From Corythoichthys intestinalis (taxonomy: Eukaryota > Chordata > Actinopteri > Syngnathiformes > Syngnathidae): a stretch of 64,000 nt of DNA. Shown piece after piece: positions 55,909 through 64,000 of this stretch. The position numbers were made by a program, and so were the translations under genes. Below the pieces are notes generated by a model. That model saw only the letters and a list, made by a program, of their open reading frames with translations. It searched no databases and was not told the DNA's origin. How positions within the stretch are numbered: position 1 is the stretch's first letter; each line of letters starts with the position of its first letter. The DNA lies in NCBI RefSeq assembly GCF_030265065.1, contig NC_080414.1:16223501-16287500 (forward strand). The letters run 5' to 3'.

Positions 55909-58900
55909 AAAGAATAAATCAATAAATTTAAAAATTCTGGCTCCGTGGCGACCTCCACGTCGGGGAGTTCCGGCAAGAAATTCTAGCCACTTTCACCCCT
56001 GGTTACCATGTATTGGTATTGCCACTCTTTTTGGAAAATACAGCCCCCAAAGCCAGTTTTACTGAGCAACATGAAATTTGGTAGACTTGTCGATCATCAG
56101 TAGCTACGCAAAAAAGTCTCAAGAACCCATATCGAAAATGAAATAGAAAGATATATTTTGCGTTCAAAGAGGCTGTTTTGGACTTTCGGAAGTCTTAGTA
56201 GAACTAGCCTTTTTTTTAAAAAAAAAGATCAGCCCCCAAAGCCAATTTTACTGAGCAGTAGGAAATTTGGTAGGCATCTCTATAATGGATAGACACACAA
56301 AAAAGTCTCTAGAACTCATGTTAGAAAAGACACAGAAAGTCTTCCATTGTGGTTTAAGCCACCATTTTAGACTACCAAATCCTTGGGTTTCCATGTTTTT
56401 GGGATACTTCAGGTTTTGTCAAACAACCACTGTATTAGTGTAATCCATTGGTTGCAGTTAACCAGCCAAGTTTCTGCCCCAACAATTGGGTCCCTTACGG
56501 CGGCAACTGTTACTTCCTTGAGAGGAGCAAAAAAATGTGGAAGGACGCTTTAACTTCCTGCCGCAGAGACGAAGCCGACCTGGTCAGCATTCACAACATC
56601 GAGGAGCAGAGCTTCATCATCGCTCAATCCGGATATCGTAAGAAACTCATCGATTCAGAGGTGTTTAAAACTCTTCCAAAATGGAGAAACGTTGCTTTTC
56701 AGAGTCGACCGATGCCTTGTGGATCGGCTTTAACGACCAGAGGAACCAAATGTTGTTTGAGTGGTCCGACCGCTCTCAGGTCACCTTCACCCAGTGGATG
56801 ACGGACGAGCCCACCCACGCCACCAACCTTCAGGAGGACTGCGTACTCATCAGAGGAAAGGTAGGTAAACAAAACTAGGGAAGAAGCCTAGTTTGGAACT
56901 GAAATTGAAATCTTTTCAGGACGGTAGGTGGGCTGACAACATGTGCGAGAAGGAGTACGGCTATATTTGTAAGAAGAAAGCCTCTTCAAAAGCGGCAGAA
57001 GGAAGTCACCAAGAAAGCAACGAGGGATGCAAGCGTGTAAGCTACCTAACGAAAACGTGAATCTCTCGTCAAAAATAAATCATCATCACACTGTTGTTTA
57101 TCAGGGTTCCTTCAGGTACAGCTCGTATTGTTACACCATCGGAGCTGAGAAGAAAACATTTGATGAAGCGAAGCAGGCGTGCTCACAAGATGGAGGAAAT
57201 CTCATAGACATAGCCGACAGGTATTACTTGCTAGCGGTTTCTTGCGTTTGGCAGTTTACTGATTTTACTTCTTTATCTAGGTACGAAAACGCCTTTCTGA
57301 CCAGTTTAGTGGGCCTCAGGCCTGAAAAGTACTTCTGGATGGGATTCTTTAAAAAAGAAGACACGCACTCATTCACTTGGACCAGCGGCAGGAAGGTGTC
57401 CTTCACTCATTTCAACATAGGCATGCCAGGTACCTCATTGAATTATTTACTGTTTTTATTTAAAAAGTGAATGTATTTTTTAGGGCTGTCAAACGATTAA
57501 AATTTTCAATCGAGTAATACAGCTTAAAAATTAATTAATCGCAATTCAAACCATCTATAAAATATCCCATATTTTTCTGTAAATTATTGTTGGAATGAAA
57601 AGATAAGACACAAGACGGATATACACATTCAACATACGGTACATAAGTACTGTATTTGTTTATTTTAACAATAAATCAACAAGATGGCATTAACATTATT
57701 AACATTCTCTTAAAGCGATCCATGGATAGAAAAACATGTAGTTCTTAAAATATAAATGTTAGTACAAGTTAGGGCTGGGCGATATGGCCTTAAGTACGTA
57801 TCACGATAAATTGAGCAGATTTATCTCGATAACGATAAATGACGATAAATTCGCCCAAGCAAACTGTTATATAATTTGAAAATTTGAATCAATGCATGGA
57901 ATACAAATTAACAGTTTCTCGTTAAATTTATTTACCAGCTTTCAATTTAACAATTGCACATGCAGTCTAAACATTAAGTATTAAAAAAAAATCTTGGAAA
58001 ACGGTAAGAATTCTTGTGTGAACATTTATAACAGCTTGTATGACTTGAAAAATATCATCACTTGAATTTCATTAAATTCATTCCGCATTGTTATACACTA
58101 GATAGTGGCATACGTTTAGATATTTAGAATAGATACAAATACGACACATCCACCCGCCCCCCAGAAATTATACTTAATCAAAAAATAAAATGTTTCACAA
58201 ACCTTTCCTTTCTTTTATTCGGCTCAATTATTTACATCTTATGATTTTGGAAATCCTTACATTATTCAATAAATAATATTCCTGTTCCCAAGCACTGTGC
58301 TTACTGTACTGTAATTTTTACAAAAAATAAACAATACATAGTTACTCCCCGTCATCTAGGACGAGCCACTTACAAGACTAGCACTGTCGTGTATTACAAA
58401 TACTGCTTTGAACACATCTTCACAGACAAAAGCAATGACACAGGCTTAAAGAGGTCAACTTTGATTGTGTAAATCACACTTAATGACGACACGATCTCCT
58501 GGTTGAAATAGACGACATCCACTTAATTCTATTGAAGATACTGTATGTAATGCTGAGGCAATTTGTCAACTTTACTTTTAAAAAGAAACGTGCACTGTTT
58601 ATCCAGTAGATGGGGCTCTTGCAGTGTGTCAAACAGTGATTCAATTTAGGGCAATTTTTTAAAAAGTGGTTCATTGTTTCAGAAAGCCTCGGTTTTTCCA
58701 TCCCTATCTGGAAACTGTCAAGAGTTAATGTCGGGTGAAAGTTTGGCGAAGATAACTTAAGCCCGACTTCATCCCGTTTACTTGTAGCGTTAGCCGCTAG
58801 CGTTAGCAGCTAGCGTTAGCCTACCGGGATTCTGTTTGATTGGCTTCCTGAAAACCATGTGACTCCAAACGTAAGCACACTTTCTGCTTTCTTAAAGGGG

Positions 58901-61900
58901 AATGAACATAGCCGAACAACAGAGTCAAAGCGGGATGAAAAGACTATATTTTATTCTTTTATTAAATTACCGAATTTACCGACATGGTCAAAATTACGTC
59001 GGTCATCGTGAAGAATTTCGGTAACGGTAAATTTTCGGTTTACCGCCCTGCTCTAGTACAAGTTATAGAAATTTTATATTAAAACCCCTCTTAATGTTTT
59101 CGTTTTATTAAAATTTGTAAAATTTTCAATCAAAAAATAAACTAGTAGCTCGCCATTGTTGATGTCATTTCCCCATGCTCACTCCTCAAACCCATAAAAT
59201 CATTTGGACCCAAGCGCCAGCAGAGGGCGCCAAACAACAAAAAAGAAGTAACAAGCGGACATTACACTGCTGTCATTTTAATCTGAGCGGGGCATGTGTG
59301 TTAATTGCGTCAAATATTTTAACGTGATTAATGAAAAAAATTAATTACCGCCCGTTAACGCGATAATTTTGACAGCCCTAGTATTTTTTTCCCTGATGTT
59401 TACTGATTTTTTAAAGTGTTAAATAGAAATAAGAATGTTTAATCTTTTTTTTCCATCATTGCTTTTGTAATTTAATTTTAAAAAATGCATAAAATCAGTA
59501 TTTTAATAAAATAAATGCATAAGTGAATATTCATTATTGAAGCAACACTAGGTAACTTTTCAACCTTTATAAAATATTTTCATAAAGTTTGTGATAATAT
59601 GTCGACTGACAACTAGCTGAATGACACCTTTAGAGCTGTCCTGACTAGTTGAGGTAGTCGATGTCATCGATGACGTAAATGCGTTGACGTCATCTCGACG
59701 AGCACAACATCCCGTCGACACTGAATGAAGGGTTAAAAAAATATATGCGTGGAAAGTTGAGAATGTCGGACGCTCGGTAAGCAAGCGGTGAAAGCGGCAC
59801 AAAGCGAATAAAGCGCACCAGAGTGGCCAAAACATTGACTTATTTCAACAAAACAAAGGAGGGTACACCATTGTGTCCTGTCTCTTCAATGCCAAGCTTG
59901 CATACCAGGCTGCACCTGGGCTGTGAATGAACACCTAAAGCGCCGTCACCCAGTTGTAATTTTGGAAGACTGCAGGAGACAACAAGCTGGCAGATCGTAA
60001 GTCCATCTAACTAACTAAAGACGTGTTTTATTGAAGTTGCTAAGCCTATCACGATATGCAATGAGTCCATTTATAGTACGGTAAATAAAAATGAGGGCGG
60101 TAATTTTCACGGCTGTGTTTTATTGTCGCATGCGTAGGAGTGTGCATACATTTGTGCGTGTACACGTGCCTGTTGATGGTATATGAGACTCCAGTTCCTT
60201 TCACAGATGTTTATTGGTCATCAACACACCGTAGAATTAAAGTTTAGACAGCAGGGTTTAGCCACACTAAGCCACACGGTTGCTAACCGTCATATACTTT
60301 TGTTTTGCCACGACTGGATTCATTACCTTATTACTATTCGTCCTTCACATAGCCGCTGGAAACAAAAATGTTGTTTAATCCCTCTGCAGGTGACCGCGAG
60401 ATTGATTTTGGATTGATTGATGATTTTACGACACTGTGCTGGTACTCACGGGAAACGCAGTCTTCCTTAAGGCAAAACACTACCGCGTTTGTCCACCGGC
60501 ATCGCTAAAATTGACCAAAACTAAAAAGATACCAAGTGTCGCTTTAAGTGGCTCCAAAAAGAGGATTTGGACAGTTTTTTAGGACAAAAATTTCTCCAAA
60601 CAATTAATCAACTATGAAAAAAATTGTCAATTACCGTATTGGCCCGAATATAAGACAGTGTTTTTTGCAATGAAATAAGACTGAAAAAGTGGGAGTCGTC
60701 TTATATTCGGGGTCTAGACAATATACACATTCACGAGGCTAGATGGCGCCAGATATCATTGAAGCGAATCCTGAAGCTGAGGAGTAATGTTCTGTCATGA
60801 TTGAGCTCAGCTACTCTCAAGTTTAACCAGTTTGTATTATTTTATTGCAATGTTTTTCCTTATTCAGATTTGTTTCAAGACTGCAGTTACAGTTAGACCT
60901 CACTTTGATGGTTAATGCAGTTATTGCAATTTTGTTGTTTTATCACAATAGATTGGTTTATTTACACTTCAAAAACCAGAAGCCATTCATTTACGAATGT
61001 AATTGCACTTTAGTTTACATATTTAAATGTTCAGATATTAAGATTTGAATGAGGCAAAATAACATGCTTTCTCTCTCAAATATATTGTTATAATCATTTG
61101 TTTCAGATGTACTGTAAATATTTTCTGTATAAAAATTAATTTGGAGTTCAAAAAGTCTTTTTTTTTTTTTTTTTCAAACTTGAGTCTTGAAAAAGAGGCG
61201 GTCTTATAATCAGGACCGTCCTATATTCGGGCCAATACGGTAATTTAGCAATGGGTTATTTTTATTTATTATCATGATTTTTTTTTTACCTGTCCTGTTC
61301 AGCTGCTTTCACATGGAGAATAGGAATTTGAGTGTTTTAATATATCACATGGAAGTTTGATCTATTCCCATTGTAGTTGTTTATTATGTTTTATTTATTA
61401 GGAGAGAGTAGTGAACAGGAAGGGGATATGGGGGGACAGAAAGGAAGAAGGCAGACAGGAGAGGAGTAGAACAAACAACAACAAAAAATACATTATAATA
61501 CAGGTAGTCCCCGTGTTACGACGGGCTCGACTTACGCGATTTCGACTTTACAACTCTGGAGTCTCGTCTGCCATTGTCTCCACTCATTTTTTTTTTTTTT
61601 TAAGCTGCGTAAACAGTGCCTTATTGTACCACACAGTATCTTATTTTTAACCTTATTAACTTGATGTGTTCTGCCCTCACAAAAAGTGAAGTTGGTCAGC
61701 TTGACGGACAGCAAACAAGGCAATCTTGGGTTTTTGAATCTTTTTCCTTCCTTCACTTTTGACAATTTGTAAAGCTGTAACACATATATGTATGCCTATA
61801 TTCAAAACGACACACATTTTAACAATAAAACACCTGATACAAAACAATAGGTGTTCAAACATGCATCTTGTCTGATCAAAATGTAAATTTAGTGGATTAT

Positions 61901-63954
61901 ATTAGCCTAATTTGCCTAGCAAAAGTCTGTTAGCTTAAATGCTACAAATGCTAACGTATTTTAGGGTGACCAAACGTCCTCTTTTGCCCGGACAAGTCCT
62001 ACTTTCATGTAGTATCCTCGTCGTCTGGGCGGGTTTTATAAATTCATAAAAATGTCCGGTTTTTATGATTTTTCACGGGACCAATTTGAACAGAATCCCT
62101 CCGGCCGCTGGGTGGCAGCGCCTGCCTGCGATGACATGGCTCCTAGTAGTAGGGAGGGAAGGAGTAGTTCTTCTTGTTTTTGTTAGCAGTTTACCCCTAT
62201 CATGAGGCATTACCGCCATCTACTGGGTTGACGATTTGGCCACAACGGCTGAAGTTTTTTACGATAAATACGTATATAATGGCAACTGTTGACTTCTGTC
62301 GGAACTTTGACTGTAAAATTCCGTTTGATGTCGCATCGTTGCGCTGCCGACGATTGTAAACTTTTATAGCTAAGTTTGATTTTTGCCTTAGCTAGCTATG
62401 AGTAAGCTAAACCACGCTAGGCATTATGGGAAATGTAGTTTTGAACTGCTACGTTTGGAAACATGCTGGTTGAATAGTTTGTCAGTTTATTTCGGTTATT
62501 GTTTGTGTGCAATCTAGAACATTGAATGAGAATATCAATTGAATGGGAATAACAATTCGTCAAGGACAATTGTCGTGATAGTAATTTATAAAAATGTTTA
62601 GTTGGCACATAGCCTACTGCGTGTATGTGTATTGACTGGACTACATTTCCATGGGTCTGCATTCTATATACATTATTTATTTATTTATTTTCAAACTGCA
62701 TTTTTCCATCCAGAGTGAGGGGGCACACTTTAAATAATATTAAAATGATATAGGCATCTTTGAGTGAACATCGAGTAAAATTCAAGTATCTTGAGGCCGG
62801 GCTGAGTGTCCTCTTTTTTGGAAATTAAAACATGGTCACCCTAACGTATTTACTTGCCTGGCACGGCCATACTGTTCTCCCTGTATTTTTTAAACACTGA
62901 GAGAAAAGTCTGGGACCCAGCCCATTAACGGCCTCTCGAGCAGGTACAAAATCAATCGACAAATCAGATTCGTTTATTTGCGTGTGACGTGTTCTTAACG
63001 AGCAACGTCACTCTTGCGCGTCGGAAGTCGTCTCCACAACAACACAGATGGTGAACAGGGGAGCCAAGAATATGTTCCAATCCACGGTAAAATCAGTTTT
63101 AAATTACCAAAAACACATCGACACGAGTCATTGACAACAGTCTATCTCGCGCTAGCCATGTTGAATAAACTCCGCTCTCCTCGTATGTTTCCTTTCGCGC
63201 GCAAGTCCTTCGTCCTGCCCTCGTCGTTTTACTAACGTCACGTCTGCCCGTCGCTGATTGGTCCACTCCGCTGTCTGTTTGCTGTGGCTTGCTCCGCCCT
63301 GGAAATTGTATCCGCTGAACGGTGGCCAGACTCAATAGCTGGAACAGCGGTGAGTCTGGTGTACCAGGCAAGTATTTACAGTTTTCATAGCAAATCGCTC
63401 ACACTAAACTCCACAAACTGTAGCACTAAACTTAATTACAAATGCATGCACACACAAATATTAGCTGAAATAACTTACAGTCTTATGTGGGCCAAACGAC
63501 AGGGCAGCTATCCTATATCCATGTCAGACGAGTCTCCTACTCGGTATTAAAAGCCAATGCGGGAGTCCACCAGAGGGCAATGTATCCTCCATCATTAAAC
63601 AAAATAGAATACTTTTTGGATAGTTGTTTTTTTCAAGGGATAATTCCGACCAAAATTCAGGTTACGTTGCCAGCGTAGGAACGGAACACGTTCGTAACCC
63701 GGGGACCTCCTGTTATAGGTTAGTTATTGATCAGTTTATGGTTCTGAACCGCAGACCGCCAAACGGGCTGCGTCGCCTTGGCGACAGGGGTGTCAGCCGG
63801 ACTGTGGGATGTTGTGAACTGCGGCAGCAAGGAAAAATACATCTGCAAAAAAGTCGCCGAGGGCGTCCACATGACCGTCGCACCGCCCACTACTCCTGCT
63901 CTCAACTGCGACCCCGGTTGGACACCAGTGGCTAGCAGGAATGTCTGCTTCAAG
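51014..63954 (+). CDS. mrc1: mrc1, macrophage mannose receptor (5' part)
   Basis: Twelve coding exons: 51014-51074, 51181-51582, 51662-51835, 53883-54038, 54107-54220, 54287-54427, 56458-56637, 56703-56860, 56920-57036, 57105-57220, 57281-57429 and 63755-63954. All join in phase to 656 codons, and the gene continues beyond the window. The product is a type I membrane endocytic receptor. A signal peptide (residues 1-20) precedes the cysteine-rich ricin-type domain (22-155), fibronectin type II (156-213) and C-type lectin domains 1 (about 214-349), 2 (about 355-485) and 3 (about 500-622), with the start of domain 4. MRC1 binds mannose- and sulphate-bearing glycans in endosomal uptake by macrophages and endothelium. 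[24 protein letters not shown] and [14 protein letters not shown] align closely with human MRC1. Domains 4-8, the membrane segment and the tail lie outside. Confidence 0.94.
51181..51582 (+). CDS. mrc1: mrc1 exon 2, cysteine-rich (ricin-type) domain
   Basis: A single exon codes for the whole domain, from [18 protein letters not shown] to [13 protein letters not shown]. The six-cysteine pattern and the WSRWKIYG end agree with the family. In mammals this domain binds sulphated glycans. Confidence 0.94.
51662..51835 (+). CDS. mrc1: mrc1 exon 3, fibronectin type II domain
   Basis: [18 protein letters not shown], then [20 protein letters not shown] and WGFCP: the four cysteines and aromatic residues of the FN2 fold. 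In mannose receptors it binds collagen. Confidence 0.94.
52168..53735 (-). mobile_element. Tc1-type transposon, well preserved, in mrc1 intron 3
   Basis: 1,568 bp, ends 'cagtggggcaaataagtatt' and 'aatacttatttgtcccactg', TA on each side (52166-52167 and 53736-53737). Same family as 12975-14603 but far less mutated. Transposase on the minus strand. Confidence 0.94.
52367..53389 (-). pseudogene. Tc1-type transposase with one frameshift
   Basis: Starts [14 protein letters not shown] at 53389. The first frame is open to 52775 ([12 protein letters not shown]); the second is open from about 52762 to 52367 and ends GHITKY. The full DDE set is visible: [15 protein letters not shown] and NPIENLW. A single shift near 52770 breaks an otherwise normal-length (about 340 aa) protein. 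The element belongs to a plain DNA transposon family that may still have working copies elsewhere in this genome. Confidence 0.92.
53883..54427 (+). CDS. mrc1: mrc1 exons 4-6, C-type lectin domain 1
   Basis: Exons 53883-54038, 54107-54220 and 54287-54427. [20 protein letters not shown], then [20 protein letters not shown], then [18 protein letters not shown] and LGYICRKG. A second donor-like site 10 bp after the exon 5 end (54231) would shift the frame. Confidence 0.93.
54480..55090. repeat. ~190-bp degenerate tandem repeat, block 1 (mrc1 intron 6)
   Basis: Three to four units, each with 'agccccagaagccagttt', 'actgagcaacatgaaattt', 'cacaaaaaagtctcaag' and 'gtcattttgggtt'. Block 2 at 55990-56420 carries the same unit. 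Confidence 0.75.
55877..55911. repeat. C22-A13 homopolymer tract
   Basis: Twenty-two C followed by thirteen A. Length is likely to vary between individuals, and such a run is prone to assembly error. Confidence 0.95.
55990..56420. repeat. ~190-bp degenerate tandem repeat, block 2 (mrc1 intron 6)
   Basis: About two and a half units of the block 1 repeat in the same orientation. About 900 bp of unrelated AT-rich DNA separates the blocks. Confidence 0.75.
56458..57036 (+). CDS. mrc1: mrc1 exons 7-9, C-type lectin domain 2
   Basis: Exons 56458-56637, 56703-56860 and 56920-57036. [85 protein letters not shown]. The sugar-site triplet reads EPT rather than EPN. In human MRC1, CTLD2 likewise lacks the canonical EPN, and CTLD4 does most of the sugar binding. 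Confidence 0.93.
57105..57429 (+). CDS. mrc1: mrc1 exons 10-11, C-type lectin domain 3 (first part)
   Basis: Exons 57105-57220 and 57281-57429. [60 protein letters not shown]. The domain finishes in the exon at 63755, 6.3 kb away. Confidence 0.93.
57481..59380. mobile_element. hAT MITE (tagggctgtcaaa family) hosting another hAT element
   Basis: Perfect target duplication GTATTTTT (57473-57480 and 59381-59388). The element is split by 57770-59055, which explains its total length of 1.9 kb. Confidence 0.92.
57770..59055. mobile_element. hAT element (tagggctgggcgatat family), nested
   Basis: 1,286 bp with perfect target duplication GTACAAGT (57762-57769 and 59056-59063). Ends as in 23420-25132. 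It is younger than the MITE around it. Confidence 0.92.
59540..60542. mobile_element. TTAA-bounded MITE, second copy, with truncated hAT inside
   Basis: Left 'gaagcaacactaggtaactt', right 'caagtgtcgctttaa' (TTAA at 60543-60546; left TTAA changed to TTGA). The hAT (tagagctgtc family) starts at 59631 and ends, without its right terminus, near 60250. Flanks match 25221-27986. Confidence 0.5.
60632..61242. mobile_element. MITE (taccgtattggcccgaat ends)
   Basis: 611 bp with inverted ends TACCGTATTGGCCCGAATAT and ATATTCGGGCCAATACGGTA. The interior is AT-rich with a T20 run near 61160. No transposase, and the target duplication is not clear. Confidence 0.8.
61962..62843. mobile_element. hAT element (tagggtgaccaaacg ends)
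   Basis: 882 bp with perfect target duplication ACGTATTT (61954-61961 and 62844-62851). Right end 'aaacatggtcaccctaa'. Confidence 0.9.
62854..63371 (-). mobile_element. hAT-like MITE (ttgcctgg ends), inverted relative of 21917-22421
   Basis: 518 bp with target duplication GTATTTAC (62846-62853 and 63372-63379). It was inserted directly beside, and overlapping, the target duplication of 61962-62843, so it came later. Confidence 0.85.
63755..63954 (+). CDS. mrc1: mrc1 exon 12, end of lectin domain 3 and start of domain 4
   Basis: [20 protein letters not shown], then [12 protein letters not shown], a proline/threonine linker ([16 protein letters not shown]) and SRNVCFK. Two in-frame donors exist: after CFK at 63954 (gtacga) and 15 bp later at 63969 (gtaaat), which would add VRNVK. 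The first matches the human boundary better. Confidence 0.9.
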
Positions 63955-64000
63955 GTACGAAATGTCAAGGTAAATAATTGATGAATTTTTCAACTTCATT

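Larger units (their letters stand above)
61501..63712. mobile_element. DNA transposon (caggtagtccccg ends) hosting two hAT MITEs
   Basis: Left 'caggtagtccccgtgttacg' after TA, right 'cgtaacccggggacctcctg'. These ends and the TA target fit Tc1/mariner-pogo type elements. Two later insertions (61962-62843 and 62854-63371) lie inside. No transposase. Confidence 0.7.

Noticed and set aside
1-64000. tRNA, rRNA or LTR-type element
   Set aside because: No convincing tRNA fold, rRNA wording, paired long terminal repeats or capsid/integrase-like frames were found by eye; a covariance-model and profile search would be needed to exclude small or very old ones.

Overview
This is a stretch of a ray-finned (teleost) fish genome. 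It has vertebrate intron-exon structure with GT/AG junctions, and it carries single-copy genes recognisable as cdv3, hacd1, tmem236 and mrc1. Between and inside them lies dense debris of Tc1/mariner, pogo-like and hAT DNA transposons plus one L1/Tx1-type LINE, a mixture typical of teleosts. No bacterial, organellar, LTR-retroelement or viral sequence was recognised.

Layout. 1-4.7 kb: two Tc1-type transposons, the second split by a hAT element. 4.8-5.0 kb: the likely last coding exon of an unnamed plus-strand gene. 6.5-11.8 kb: pogo/Tigger-like repeats interrupted by a 3.8-kb 5'-truncated LINE with a long open ORF2. 12.3-28.8 kb: cdv3 (plus strand, 5 coding exons, 230 aa), with introns swollen by nested transposons. 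30.06-30.3 kb: a CRE-bearing promoter-like patch with possible noncoding exons. 31.0-34.3 kb: hacd1 (minus strand, 7 coding exons, 244 aa) with a 19-nt microexon. 34.5-40.2 kb: repeats only. 40.4-47.6 kb: tmem236 (plus, 4 coding exons, 378 aa); its last intron holds a palindromic Tc1 derivative split by a hAT element. 48.4-50.5 kb: a satellite-like array between the inverted ends of a transposon. 51.0 kb to the window end: the 5' part of mrc1 (plus, 12 coding exons seen, 656 codons), from the signal peptide to the start of the fourth C-type lectin domain. The gene runs off the right edge.

The genes are not an operon and do not act together. hacd1 makes very-long-chain fatty acids in the ER, mrc1 is an endocytic lectin receptor, tmem236 is a multi-pass membrane protein of unknown role, and cdv3 encodes a small charged protein of unclear function. 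hacd1, tmem236 and mrc1 are also close neighbours in human (10p12), so the right half is an old syntenic block. STAM, which lies between HACD1 and TMEM236 in human, was not found here.

The transposon record is unusually readable. More than a dozen hAT-type insertions keep recognisable 8-bp target duplications, which lets the order of insertion be read in several nests. I found no convincing new gene system. The most unusual structures are the palindromic Tc1 element, the alternating-length satellite inside a transposon, and the reciprocal nesting of two hAT families.
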